Shown here: positions 43,700-55,258 of the stretch, one piece after another
How positions within the stretch are numbered: position 1 is the stretch's first letter
Layout of the letters: the number at the start of each line of letters is the position of its first letter
Source of the DNA: Kappaphycus alvarezii
Taxonomy: Eukaryota > Rhodophyta > Florideophyceae > Gigartinales > Solieriaceae
DNA length: 64,000 bases
Direction: 5' to 3'
NCBI GenBank assembly: GCA_002205965.3
Contig: NADL03000513.1
Location: 806,001 to 870,000, forward strand
Notes under the pieces: model-generated
Databases searched by the model: none
What the model was told of the DNA's origin: nothing
What the model saw: only the letters and a program-made list of their open reading frames with translations
Made by a program: the position numbers and the translations under genes

Positions 43700-45700
43700 A
43701 CAGAGCCAGGAAGATTAATGGCGTTTAGCTCATTTATCTGCGAAGTGCAGCGTCAGCAAGGAGGTGAATGCCCGACTGATCTTGGGCGGTAATGATAGGG
43801 GCGAGGGAATCCATTTTGGTGGGAGCAACGAGACGAGAGGAAAATTTTGAGAGGGAAAGATTAGGGCATTGCGCAATTAGAAGATCGTTCCGGAAAAGAA
43901 GGGCACTGGTTTTCAAGAAACAAATTCCCGGATGCTTAACAAGTGAGACACCCACACTGACCTCAATACGCACTCGTGCCCTAAAGATAATACATTCCTA
44001 TGCTTTTACCTGCTCCGTGAGTACACACCCGCCCAGTTTCTTTGGTAACCCGTCTTTTGTATATCCCTCCACAGTTCCTTTTCTCCTTCGCTACCTCCAC
44101 TACCGTCAACGTCCTTGATTTGGTGAAGATCTCAAAATTTCAATAGTTAAAATTTTCCTTTGTTTTTGGCCTTGCGTTGGTGTTCCGTGCCCAGTTAGAA
44201 CTGTATATTTGGAGGAGTCGACACATGGATAAAGGTAAAGAATTTTAAGGGAGGTATGAGGTGCATGGGGTCTTACAAGACCGCACCCCGAGAATTGGTA
44301 TAAAGTGGTGGTGGATCTTTCCGAGTTCTTAAGCAAGAAAGTGTGCGGGAAGTTTGTAAAGAAGGAAGATGGGGGCATATTCTTTATGATCAAAATATTT
44401 ACTCCTTGAGTACATCTCTCTACTTTCTTTTTCTTTTAGGGGATGAATTTTACGTTTCTTCGCATTGCTTTCTTTTCTAAAATTTTATTTTACCTACAAA
44501 TAACTTCTTTTTTGACAGCAATTATTTAGTCAGTCTCTGGTTATTTAATCTTCTTGGACCCCAAATGTATTTTATAATCATAGAGATTCCTACAAGTGAT
44601 TCTAGCCTTAAATTATCACTTTTAGAGGCAGTTCCCACTAATTTCCCATGCAGAAACTATTTCCGCCTATTTTCCGATTCAGTAAGCCTGTCTATGTAAG
44701 GTTGGTTGCGCTATCTAGATCTACCGGTTGCTGGTGTTAATTTATCTGTGGCAATATAAAAAAACTCGACAATTTCTATCCCTGTTGATAGTCAACATGC
44801 ACGGACTTCGCCATTTCAGCTTCATTTCCAAATCTTACCATAGTCGTCCTCTCACCGTCTTCTTGCTATTACCCTCGGGCCCAACAGATTTATCGCAAAA
44901 ATCACGTCTTCAAACAAGAAAGCCCCTGAAAGAGGTCATTGCGAGGGATCTAGTGGAGATAGAATCAGGGAAAATACTTAAAAAATGAGAATGGTAGGTC
45001 TTTGGAGTATTTCGAGGAAGTCGCCCCAAAATTAGCCTATGACACAGAAAAAGCCTAGAATGAAGAAAAAAGGCCGAAGATGGAGAAGATCGGATGAGGA
45101 GGCGGAGATTGAACCGAGTATAAGGGGAGGGAAAGGAACGAAATAGAAGGAACGTGTAGTTTCGGCCATGGATACGGTTGAGAGGATGTTAGATGACGTT
45201 TATTCGTCGCATGAAGGGATAGGCAGTCGTGGGCTATTTATTGGTTTTTGTGGGGACTATATGGGTATTCTTGAGGACTGCAGGAAAGTGCTAGGTTTTG
45301 ATCTAGAGATTGAAGTTTTTGAAAAGTAGATTTGTTTCGTTTCTGTCGAATACCTTCTACGAATTATCTGCATCAATATGAAGTCTTTGCCTGTGTTTCT
45401 AGTCCTCTTAATAGTTTTATCGACATTTTAGTTTGGAAAAAAGTCTTTGTAAGCTTAGTAAACTGCTTCCATCAAGAAACGGAAGCCAAGCTGCCACTCA
45501 ACTTAGAACCAAGAAAACTTTGATCAGCTTACGTACCTCTAGGCAAAGTGAACGAGCTTATACATGTAGAACTGGTTACATGAGCAGTGTTTTATATTCA
45601 CTTCCGCTACTTGCTCTCATCAGGTAGCGTCTTCTGTAGCAATTTAGTCGCCTGCACCTACTCTCATTTCGTGTAGTTTATGGTTCCATTTTTTCGTTGA
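43700..45700. other. No supportable gene; short unit B relic at about 44303-44350
   Basis: About 2 kb without a recognisable coding region. ggtggtggatctttccgag, then aagtgtgcggga (44303-44345), parallels the start of unit B copy 5 at 26725-26770. The rest is unassigned. Confidence 0.4.
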
Positions 45701-45719
45701 CTCTATATCCACCCTGTTA

Positions 45720-46305
45720 GAGTGTTCAGAGATCATCTACGCAGGCAGGCGGCGGGTAACAACCTGTCGCGCCTTGCATCAGTTGGAGGCTAAACGCAAA
45801 GCGAGTAACGAACTCGCTAATTTCCTGCGGAGGATAGGAACCACGACAGGATGTAGCGACGAAAGCGAGGCGTCTTGAAAACATAAGACCCTCTTGGTCC
45901 AAGCTATCATACATATAAATCCCGGCGGGAACGGGGGATATCGCGCTGATGGAAGTACTTGCCGTAATATATATGTTTCTCGAGATCTTCTATTGCCGCG
46001 ACAGCACCTGCGGTACTACTCTTGGAGAGATTTGGCAGCGAATAAAGGATGGGTAATAGTAAAATTGAAGGCGATATCACTTAGGTGAAGAAAATAGTCA
46101 ACTGGAATGTAGATTTACATTAGTAAAAAAGTGGGCTCCAAATGAAAAGCGGAATTTGGACCCTGGGTGTGGGGCGAATTTCCGACGAGCACTACAACGC
46201 CAAGTACTTTTCGAAGCAGGCGAGAATATTGCGAAAGAAGTGATGTTCGCGATTCATACTGTTTTATTATTTGGAGGTCAAAGCATTTTGGTCGCTTGGA
46301 TCTAA
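45720..46305 (+). repeat. Unit B, copy 8
   Basis: Parallels 26780-27362 in order: atctacgcaggcaggcgg, ELANFLRRIGTTTG equivalent, INPGGNGGY, then FEAGENIAKEVMFAI and GGQSILVAW before a TAA near 46305. It is more diverged than copies 1, 5 and 6. It ends against LINE relic k on the opposite strand. Confidence 0.6.
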
Positions 46306-46309
46306 GACG

Positions 46310-47160
46310 GGCGTTGCGTCGATAGAGCGCGGGGAGCAGATTGGACGAGTAGATCCAGGGAATAGCGCGCTGCAGAAACGGATAGTTGCGGCGATTCTCC
46401 ATGCAGGGCATGTATGTACCGCAGTGGGGGTGAGATAGCAAAGTGAAAACGGAAGAGGAGAATGTGCACAATGAGATGAGCCGTGCTCAGTCGGGTGCGG
46501 CTGCAGACAAGAACAACCTGTCAGAAACGTAGGAAGTATGAGTTCAGTTATGATCGCAGACTGTAGCCTTTCACTGGGGACGGGATAAGAGAAAAGCTCG
46601 AAAAGGACTCTCCGATAAAGATGAAGACAGATGCGGATGGCTTGAAGATAGGAGCGAGATGGCAGGCAAGGGGACCTATCTCCAGTGACGGTCGTGGAAA
46701 AGAGCCTGGAGATCATAGATAAGACGGAAAGAATCGGTAACAGCGGCGGCGTAAGCTGCCTTGATAATGTCCGAGATTTGCAGGAGAACGATACCGCCCA
46801 TCTAAAACTGAACAAATACCTGGAACCATGCGACATCCGAGCAGGGCAATTGAAATTGGTGGAAGTCTTCCTTCTGCTTCCGATCAAGGCTGGCAGGGAG
46901 TTTCGCAGATTGAGTGTTGGGAAACGTATGTAGCAAGTGAATGAGCTTAGAGGCGTTAGAGCAGAAAAAGTGGAGGTGGAAAACCAGATGAGAATCGCCT
47001 AACTCTTGGAGAGGTTGAGAAATACTTTCAAGGATGGTTTGGCGGCACGTGAAGAACTCGGAAACAAAAGTGTCCGAACCAATTGGAGATCCCAGGACAT
47101 CAAAACATGGATGGGTAGAGAAAAGCAAGGAAATGAGAAAGGGCCGTGAGAAGGTGAAGA
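46310..47160 (-). pseudogene. LINE relic: RT thumb and linker (copy k)
   Basis: Minus-strand frames: VLGSPIGSDTFVSEFF (LG-x-PIG motif), LQELGDSHLVFHLHFFC, LIHLLHTFP, FQLPCSDVAWFQVF. After a shift the next frame has an AAYAA-V segment equivalent to copy c, and then the Ser/Leu-rich linker. Same block order as copies a, c, i and j. RT catalytic core and nuclease absent. Confidence 0.75.
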
Positions 47161-50100
47161 ACTGAAAACTTGGATTTTTGAAAGATTCAGGTGGAACTCA
47201 GGAAATCAATTCCGAGTGGAAATCAATCACGCTACTCCTAGTAGCTTCGTTGCAATCTCACTAAGGTGATCCAGGGAAACAGGTAAAGCAGGAACCAATA
47301 GAAAATGCTCACTCAACTCCCTAAACGCTCAAACTGGCCTCGGATATCTATTCTCTTCCCGGTAATCTATAAGTGCTTGAATCATCGTATTTCAAGCACT
47401 TAAGCACCGCGGAACGCACTCAAAGAATAGAAAAAACGTACGCTACGACAGCAAGCAAGCATTTACCTGTCCAATTATTGATGGGGACCAAGTTCCGGCG
47501 AAATAAGTACCGAACGGAGTATGGCGATGGGGGAAGCAACATAGCAACATTTACCTCCCTTCAGTTTCCAGGACGTTTTCGACACCACGCGTAGATCTCA
47601 AAAAACCCTCTGAGAACGGGATAAATCATAAAGCAGTGCTACCGATCCTCCCGAAAGCTCCTCGCTTGAAACCAAGGGGCAAAAATCTATTTTGTATAGG
47701 ATTTATGGCGTCTAATCCTCTTCTGACCTCTGGTAATATAAATAGGCCTCTTCGGTACCATCTCCGGTAGAAAGCCAAACTCAAGAGATTAACCAGTCTT
47801 GATCGGCGTCCAAGGGTCCATAGTAGGCCTGATCATTGGATTGGGAGAGATAAGTTCTGGAAATGAGTGCTTCGTCGGTCGATCTGCCGCCTTCTAAAGC
47901 AAACTGGAGAACGTGCTTGGCTACTTTTCATGTTTTTCAGCTGTAAATTGGACGACATTTACATCTGCTAATTTAAAAATGAGATTTTTGTCTCCTGAAG
48001 CTGTACATTTCTCCACGTCAGTCTGTCCACAAATATCTCAGAGCCACGAGTCAAGATTTACTGGGCGCGAAATTCGATTATGTCCTTGGTAAACGCTATG
48101 CGGCTGGAAGATGCGTGAGACTTCAGAAATATCTGGCAACGGCTTAGAACTCGCAAACTACCTGCCTCTTCCCTTGCTGTGAGCTTGCGAATATGGTCAC
48201 AAGCTGTCTTACTTCCAGTCGATTTTTTGTGGTTTTCCTTTTGCTAGCCATTTAGGATCATCAACCGGCAGATAATGAGCCAAAACGAGAACCTACACCG
48301 ATAAATAGGGCAAAGCAAAGACTTAGGACGAAAGGGGATAAGGCACACACGGGAAGAGGCGATAAGGATACAAGAGAAGGGGGAAGGGAACCACGCCCGT
48401 GGTGTTTCGTCCGGATGGGTCGTGCAGTGGCTTTTGAGACGCAAGAGGTGACAGGAGAGTTCTTAATCAGAAGGGTGTGGTACATATGGCTGTATTGTAC
48501 TGCCCGGTGCGCGCTTGTACCTCGTGCGTCACTACATTACCCGAAGCATAAACGGAGCTTCATTCCAGAAGTTTTGAGGGATTTGGGATCGCACTGTACT
48601 GCAGTCGACTTTGCATTTTTCGTTACCTACTTGTGATGGCATCCTACGATACGAAAAGGGAAGAAAAGGAAAAGAACCATCTTTGCTACTTGTCTACTCC
48701 ATCCATTCCCGCGATCACAGTCCTTCATGGCCTTCGTGAGTTCCTCCCTTCCGATGTTCCATACTTTACGATCTCGTGTGCAATTAACATCCCTCCTTGC
48801 GCCCCTGAAAACTAATCCGACAAAAAATTATAATGTGTGCCCTTCAGCTCCTTCAAATTGTTTGCTCCCAAAATAAAAATGAAATCCTAACTTTGTTGAA
48901 ATTTCCATATGAAATGCACCTTAGAACCATATATACATCCGTATGGCTGCTTGGTCACGTTTATCGTCGGTTTTCTCCGTCTTTTGAACATTTAAACATT
49001 CCTTAGTCTCCTCATTAGCCTCGTTTTCTTTTTGTCCAGTCCAAAAAATTAAGGCAATTAATTCCCTTGCTTATAATTTTATATCTTCTCTGCGGATGTA
49101 ATCGAGTTTTGTTGATCAGTTCCAAATTTATGAAAAAGGGTTTTTTGCGGCCGAGTGTTTCTGCATAATTATTAATTTAAGAGAGCAATGAGGAGTGTGT
49201 AGTGCAATGTGGGGTGAGTTTCTGTTACCTACTAACTACGAAATTCGATGTAGAAATAAGAAAAAAAACACATACTCACCGAAATTAACAGGGTGCTGGC
49301 GTTCTGTATTCTTCTTTAACCATTTTTTAATACAACAGAACATTTTGCTGCTGCTGAGTAGAAGTTTAGACGGTAAATTGTGGGTGATTCATTGGAAGAT
49401 TGGATCGATATAGCTTATATCGACGTACAGATGACTTACGGAATTCTAGAACCGTACAAGGAACGGATCAGAAGAACCAAAAACACCATAGGCACGAAAC
49501 CGAACAACAATGTATGTAGCATTGGGTCAAAAGCCCTTAGTATCTCCTTTAGAGATAAGATTATTATCACCAACGAAATCCCTGAAGTTCAACTTTGAAT
49601 GTAGACGCCGGATTACGAGGCGCCACGGGTGAAGAAATAAAACAGAATAACAGTAAAATGGGTATTATAGTATGGGAAGGGGAGGGAAAAAGAGGTATGT
49701 CTCAGCTTAAAAACTGTCTATAACCCGAATCGAATCTACCTAACAGTTGAAAAAGCAAACGTCGAAAGTCTAAATCAGAACCAATACGGATGGGGCTTTC
49801 ATTCAGGGACCTTAGTGGGCAAGCATATAGAGGTAATAGTCAGATAGGTAAGGAACATAAAGACAGAACGATAAATAAGGTCAATGTCAGCTAAGTGATA
49901 AATTGAGAAGTTGGAGATTAGTTAGGTCTAAATTTGTCCCAATAACTGGCTTTAACCAGCAAAAATATCAATTTTAAGTTAAGAAGCGAGAATTCTGGGC
50001 CACAATCCTTCTTTTTCACTCGGACGAATGTACAATATTAGGATGAAAGGTGTTTTGAAGTCGGAAAATGTCATTAAGGTACAATTATGTCCATGATGAT

Positions 50101-51430
50101 AGAGTTGGGCTGAATTCTCTAAAAAGTAGATCATAAAAAATAAAAAACCTGTATATTACAGTGGCAGTATAATATGCGTGCAAATTGCACTGCTACATGA
50201 TCACATTTATGTGAGTGTAATAATGAAATTAAGTGAATGAATTAAGATATTGTTACTGAACTAATAGCTAGTTATATAAGAGTTTTTGTCCCCAGACTTG
50301 ACTGAAAAAGAAAAGACTTTGATGTTCGGATTTGTGATTTTAAGATTAGAGTTTATCTTGATTGGTAAAAGAGTTTATGGATTTACTGAATTCCACGTCG
50401 ATGCTTATTATTTGACTAATAAATACTCCTAAGAAATTTAGCTTATTAACATGCGTCGACGTATCCTTCCATGCGGAGTGAAGAATATTTCGCTGTTGTT
50501 TAAGCTTGAAGTTTCTCTGTCTGGACTACGAAGTTCCAGCCCTTATAATTTTGGTAAGGTTGCGAAACTAACCCCAACCTGTACTAATCATCAGAAATAG
50601 TTGTGAATTTCATACTTCAGTTGAGCCTTGATGTGCGTCAATGATTTACGCGGTGTCCGACCTTTAATATTGTAAGCAAGATGACATCTACTGCTACGAA
50701 AAATCGATGCGAGTTGCCGTGTTGTTCGCAAGGGTAAGATCTCAAGTCTCTTTCGTAGGGAGGTAACAAATAAAGAAATGTGAGCACTAAAATCACAGTT
50801 ATACTTAGTCCTTATTGTTTTTTAGTATTGAAGAGGCTTAAATGACGCTTAATTATACCCAGGAGCTCGATCTGATATATCTGAAGGAACTTGTCGAATA
50901 AAAATTACAATATATTGCTCTTTTGAATTATTGGAAATAAGAAGGCTTGGAAAATATCTGTGTGACAGAATATTGGGCCAACTCTTGAGGTGCTAAATGG
51001 AAAACTGGCAGAAAGTTTCTCTTTCAAAAATAAAGACTAAAATATGCAAAGAAGAAATGAAAAAAATTAGTTACCGAATTTGTGTTTGTAGAATAGAAAA
51101 CCGTTAGGGGGGTAATCTCATAAAAAATGAGCAGATTGATGATTTATCCAGAGATAGAAACTAGTACAACTTAGGATGCCGAAAATAATAGCATTTGAAG
51201 AGCCGATTCAATAACAAGAGAGAAGTTTTTCATCTAATGAAACAGAGAGTATTTAGAAAAATGGAGAAACTAACACATCTGCTGCATCAATGTATTCAAC
51301 AAATACAGAATCAGGTCTGCATCATGGCGTAAGACAATCCAAAACCTGTCGTGATTTACGCAAGTATCAACACCTAAGCAGGAATAAACGTCTCCTAAAT
51401 TCTATTACAGATTTTACTTTCCGCGATACC
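47161..51430. other. No supportable gene
   Basis: 47.2-48.8 kb has mixed composition with open frames up to 74 codons and no recognised domain. From about 48.85 kb it is strongly AT-rich. I see no LTR, LINE tail or unit B piece. 51431 is the start of the G2 LTR; the preceding bases end in atacc, its target duplication. Confidence 0.5.
51426..51430 (+). repeat. G2 target-site duplication, left
   Basis: ATACC directly before the 5' LTR and again at 58756-58760 directly after the 3' LTR; 5 bp is the usual Ty3/gypsy length. Confidence 0.85.
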
Positions 51431-51949
51431 TGTTGTATTTCACTTCACAGACCTTACAGCTTTACACGAATTCACTGCATCTACTGTACTGTAGATTCAA
51501 ACCACTGGTAACCTTGCAACCAGTGCTACCAGGCACTTTGCTGTCATTACTCCTTCCTTACAGTTCTGAACACAGCGTTTGACCCCATTGGTACACTTGG
51601 AATAGTTACGGGCGAGTTTCACACTGGGATATTATATCATTGCTTTACCAATCAAAAGTCGCCTTGCTATCCCATGCCACCTGGACCAATGTACTTCATA
51701 CATCTTGTCAGAGTATGTCACTCGTGCCGACTACAATTCTGAAAGCGCTATTTACGATACCGTCAGGGCTGTTTTACGGGACCACCTTTGAATTCGCTAC
51801 TGTTAGACTGCATTTTCCTTTAGTTTGTAGCTATCTTCAGTTCTATATAAACCCTGGTTTGGAGCGGCCGGCTTAACCCAGCCAGCCTCAACCAAAAGTT
51901 TCAACCACCGTTCTACCTTGATCTGCTCGTGTGCGCTTAACACCCCACA
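51431..51949 (+). repeat. G2 5' LTR
   Basis: 519 bp, TG..CA. It differs from the 3' LTR at 51530 (c/t), 51557 (c/g), 51625 (t/g) and 51873 (t/c). The open frame 51640-51876 lies wholly inside the LTR, recurs in the 3' LTR and is not a gene. Confidence 0.95.
51844..51851 (+). promoter_or_regulatory. TATA box in G2 LTR
   Basis: tatataaa about 100 bp before the LTR end, a typical place for the retroelement promoter; same at 58650-58657. Confidence 0.55.
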
Positions 51950-52089
51950 TCGTCGTAGCATCGCAAGTAAGTTGTGCCCTATTGTGCGTTTTTCCAGTCC
52001 GCCAGATGGGATAAAATCTCTACTAGATTTATCTCAGCTGCCCGATTGCAAACAGAGACTAACCCTGTGTTTTTCGCTCTGACCCTTAC

Positions 52090-52830
52090 GTGGTAACCCA
52101 CAGTGTCGTACAACAGCAAGTCAAAGGGCCGCCCTCCGTCGCCGTCAGAGTACGACTCAGAAGACCTCGCCGACGTTCGTTCCCCGCCCACCTCGCCATT
52201 AGTACCGATTGGCGAGGAAGAAAGACCCAAGACTCCGCCTCGTCCGTCGACTCGAAGAACCCCGATCGCCTTACTCAGCCCCGAGGAGCCCAAGACTCCG
52301 ACGCCGACTTGCCAAGATCTTGTCTTACCCCGAACACTTGCAGGGGCGCCTGCCTTTGTTACGGTCGAAGAGCCTCGCACCCCTTTTCGTTCGTTTGCCC
52401 TACTCCCATCGACCGACCTTCGATCCTTACCCCGGTCCCGAGGAAGCCGTCGCGTCCGACCGTCTCGAACCCGTCAAGGCCACCGACAAGTTCAAGGGCT
52501 CCTCCGAGAAGGCTTAAAGTACTGCCGGACGCCGCTTCTGTGTCGATCCAAAGGGTGGTAAACCATCGAATCCGCAAGGCTAGGCCCTCGAAAAGGCCGC
52601 GGATAAACAAGAACCCGAAGTCCTCTCCGTTCCACTGTCGTCATTGTCAAGGGACCTGCTCCGGTCGCGTTCAGTACTTCGAGCACCTCAGTTCCCGTCG
52701 TCACATCCGCCGTACAAGCAAGATGGAGTACAAGTGCAAGGACTGGAATATTGAGTTGTTCAGTGAACAAGACCTTGTCCGCCATCAGAACGGGGCTCAG
52801 CATCGACTCGCAGTCAGAGCTCACAATTAG
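52090..52830 (+). pseudogene. Extra leader ORF of G2: PEST-like region plus C2H2 zinc fingers
   Basis: Two frames form one decayed protein. 52103-52561 begins MSYNSKSKGRPPSPSEYDSE and has repeated P-[RK]-T-P motifs in an acidic, proline-rich context (ERPKTPPRPS, EEPKTPTPT, VEEPRTPF). The frame 52090-52830 supplies the C-terminus: FHCRHCQGTCSGRVQYFEHL, SSRRH, a C-x2-C-x12-H-x5-H finger. The second is YKCKDWNIELFSEQDLVRHQ, NGAQH, where the second cysteine is W. These resemble the RNA-binding C2H2 type. It is not part of gag/pol; a captured gene or an element-specific accessory gene are both possible. Confidence 0.55.
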
Positions 52831-53127
52831 TATATTTATTTAGCATTAAAATTGCTTGTTTTTTGAGTAACAAAAAGGAAAATAAGCAATAAGTTCATTT
52901 CTCAATCGACTTCGTGTGTGTGTTGTGTTCATCCTTCCGCGGTGATTTCAAGTTTACCTCTGCTGTCCCCAGATCCTTGTAGTAGAACTTACAATTGTAA
53001 GTCCGTATCGTCATCAGGACCAGGACAGGACAACCACCGCAAAGCAAGAATCGGAAGAAGGGCTACTATAACGCACCCGACGTGACTGACGTCAACCCTT
53101 ACGTCAGAGAAGGAACTTTTTGTAAGT

Positions 53128-53200
53128 GCTCCTGGCGGATTTGAACCCGCGACCACCTCATCAGGAGCTGCTTACACTTAACCACTAGGTCACCAAGACC
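53128..53200 (-). tRNA. tRNA-like sequence or tRNA pseudogene, anticodon unclear
   Basis: 73 nt on the minus strand. The A-box-like TGACCTAGTGGTTAAG and B-box GGTTCAAATCC are both present at normal spacing. The ends GGTCTTG and CAGGAGC pair at 6 of 7 positions. The T stem lacks one base, the D stem pairs poorly and the anticodon arm has a mismatch, so I doubt it is functional. The region also forms an inverted repeat, gtaagtgctcctg against caggagctgcttac. A tRNA-derived SINE head is an alternative. Confidence 0.45.
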
Positions 53201-53244
53201 GAAATTTGAAGGTGCAAGGAGAGCCAATCAGGTTATAAATCATA

Positions 53245-53586
53245 ATTTTTTCAAAAATCATTGCTGGCCACCGAGACAAAGTCAAAGACCTGGAGCGCAA
53301 ACTGGTACGCCGCATCCCACCCCCTTCGCTCTACACCCTCCAGGAACCGAACTTCAAGTTTCAGCCCCTGGCTTTCGACTCCCTGGGTGCCCCATCCCCC
53401 GCATCCATTCTGTTCCTCAAAGACTTCATCCCGCGCATCGCAGAGAAGCTCAACACAACCACAGCAGTGATCCGCAGACGTATTTATCAGCGCATTAGTT
53501 GCACACTGTGGTCTTCTGTTGCAATGGCGATTCTATCGCAAGCCCCACTGCACGTGCCTGACGTGGAACATCCGGTTAGTTCTTAG
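53245..53586 (+). pseudogene. C-terminal relic of a different LINE polyprotein
   Basis: An open frame without a needed start, reading FQPLAFDSLGAPSPASILFL, KDFIPRIAEKL, RRRIYQRISCTLWSSVAMAI, LSQAPL, ending at a TAG at 53584-53586. The layout (pl-fd-lG..s..a..fL..l, then r..i.qriS..l..a.a.il) is that of the extreme C-terminus of LINE proteins with restriction-like nucleases in animals and protists. It lies in the leader of G2, 45 bp past the tRNA-like sequence, so it was captured by, or inserted into, a G2 ancestor. Confidence 0.45.
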
Positions 53587-53807
53587 CCGTATAGTCAGTC
53601 CTGCAGTGTACACGATAGATACTCAATGAAGTAAAGTTTCTTCTTGGCATTTTGAAAAACCACCTTGCTGGAGGCTTCGCATCGTGGGTAGTTTGCCCAG
53701 GAAGCATCTAGGAGACTCTCTGTTACTCCAGGTGTTACAGAATTCGTGTACACGTGTAAGATCGGAAACTTCTCTCAGATACTAGGCCAAATACTGTTAC
53801 TGGCTTT

Positions 53808-54764
53808 GTGAACCTAATCGCTATGGATCAGCCGCAAGTCACCCTAGAGTCCCTTACGCAAATGATACTTCAGTTGCAGCAGAGTCTCGAGCATGCCAAT
53901 AACCAGATTGAGGCACAAAGATCAGAGTTTTCTATTGCAGCGCAAAAGGTATCCTCCCTAGAATCTGAACTCATAAACGCCCGAAACCAGGCCAGTTCGT
54001 CAAGTAATGTCCCAGTGGATAGGCAGGCTGGCCCAAAGAAAAACAAGCCAACTATATTCACTGGGAAAGGATCAATTGGCAGCTTGTGTGTTCAGATGGA
54101 CAACTACCTCGGAGGAAATGATGGCAATTGACCCCTACATATAGCGCTCAGCTACTTGGCTGGCAATGCCCATGAATGGTGGATGGTCCACTCCAAGACA
54201 GCAGAAGGAAAAGGAATAAATTCCTGGCAGACCCTGAAGGATGCTTTAATCCAGCGTTTTGAAACACTGAACAAGGAGAAGATCGCTCGAGTCAAACTCG
54301 CCCGCTGGAAACAAGTCAAAGACGTTCCTACCTTCAACGAGGACTTCAACAAAATTATACTCTACATCCCCGATATTGGAGTTAAAGACCAGATAGATCG
54401 TTACTCTCGCGGTTTAAAGCCCTATATCTGGAAGGCGTTGTGCACCAAAGAATACGTCAACCTCTCCGACCTAATGAGGGATGGTGAGCGAGTGGAGTCG
54501 GCCTATCGGCGTTCTGGACCCGGTACCCTACCAAAGTCTTCTGGAGGGAAGAATGGAAATGGAAGCTCTTTTGCTGGAACCAGAAGTCCAGTGCCAATGG
54601 AAATTGGGAACGTAGAAGTAATACCGGGGTTGAAAAGAAACGCTCCCAACTTACAGAAGCTTGACAAAGAAGAACGTGAAAGATGTATGTGCGAAGGTCT
54701 CTGTCTCAGGTGCAGACAGAAAGGAACCATGGCCAAGAACTGCCCAAAAGCCCGGAGGAACTGA
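53808..54764 (+). pseudogene. G2 gag
   Basis: A coiled-coil-like start (LTQMILQLQQSLEHANNQIE), then capsid: KPTIFTGKGSIGSL, an in-frame TGA at 54129-54131, YLAGNAHEWWMVHSKTAEGK, SWQTLKDALIQRFETLN, YIPDIGVKDQIDRYSRGLKP, PMEIGNVE. The zinc knuckle reads CLRCRQKGTMAKNC: the histidine of C-x2-C-x4-H-x4-C is T. Nucleic-acid binding by the knuckle is therefore doubtful, and the stop removes most of the capsid. Confidence 0.85.
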
Positions 54765-55258
54765 TTGAAGGTCCCCAGTCAGTTCCAATCATCCAAAAAC
54801 CATTAAAAACCCTTGTGTTAGACAAAGAAAGTCGATATTTATCATTGAATCAAACAAAAAGATCCATCGTGTCCACCATCAGATCGAATGCAACGTTCAT
54901 TGAAACATTCTCCCCTGCCTTCGAGAGAAATCACAAGGGTGTTCTCATTGTCAAGGGTACAATTTCTGGTGGGCCAGCAAAAATCCTCATAGACCCTGGT
55001 GGTGAGATCAACTTCTTGAGTGAATCATTTTGCAAGAAACATCAAATAATGACCAGAGACTCCAGAGAGCTTGCTGAAATGGCCAACGGTGCGGACCAGA
55101 TACTTCAAGAATTGGTAAATGCTGTCAGTGTACATATTAACCCCTATAATGAACCTCTATACTTTGCCGTAAGCCCATTGAAGCGTTATGATGCAATTCT
55201 TGGAAAGAATGGTGCGCCTCGCATGGGGCAAAAATCAATTGCCTTAATAATGAGGTGA
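54765..55258 (+). pseudogene. G2 aspartic protease
   Basis: The frame is shifted relative to gag. After a KRSIVSTIRSNATF lead it reads GPAKILIDPGGEINFLSESF, the retropepsin active-site strand with D-P-G-G where D-[ST]-G-A is usual. Then comes [11 protein letters not shown] in the place of the flap strand (DAILG-x-[DP]). The aspartate is kept; proline beside it would probably spoil activity. Confidence 0.75.

Noticed and set aside
16975..47160. Bacterial-type systems (CRISPR arrays, operons, toxin-antitoxin pairs)
   Set aside because: No regularly spaced repeats, no compact gene order; all recognised coding sequence is eukaryotic retroelement, transposon or sulfotransferase-like.
51640..51876. 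Identical open frames at 51640-51876 and 58446-58682
   Set aside because: Both lie wholly inside the G2 LTRs; conservation reflects LTR identity.
53128..53200. A functional tRNA gene with assigned anticodon
   Set aside because: D and anticodon arms pair badly and the T arm lacks a base; no anticodon loop with U33 fits.
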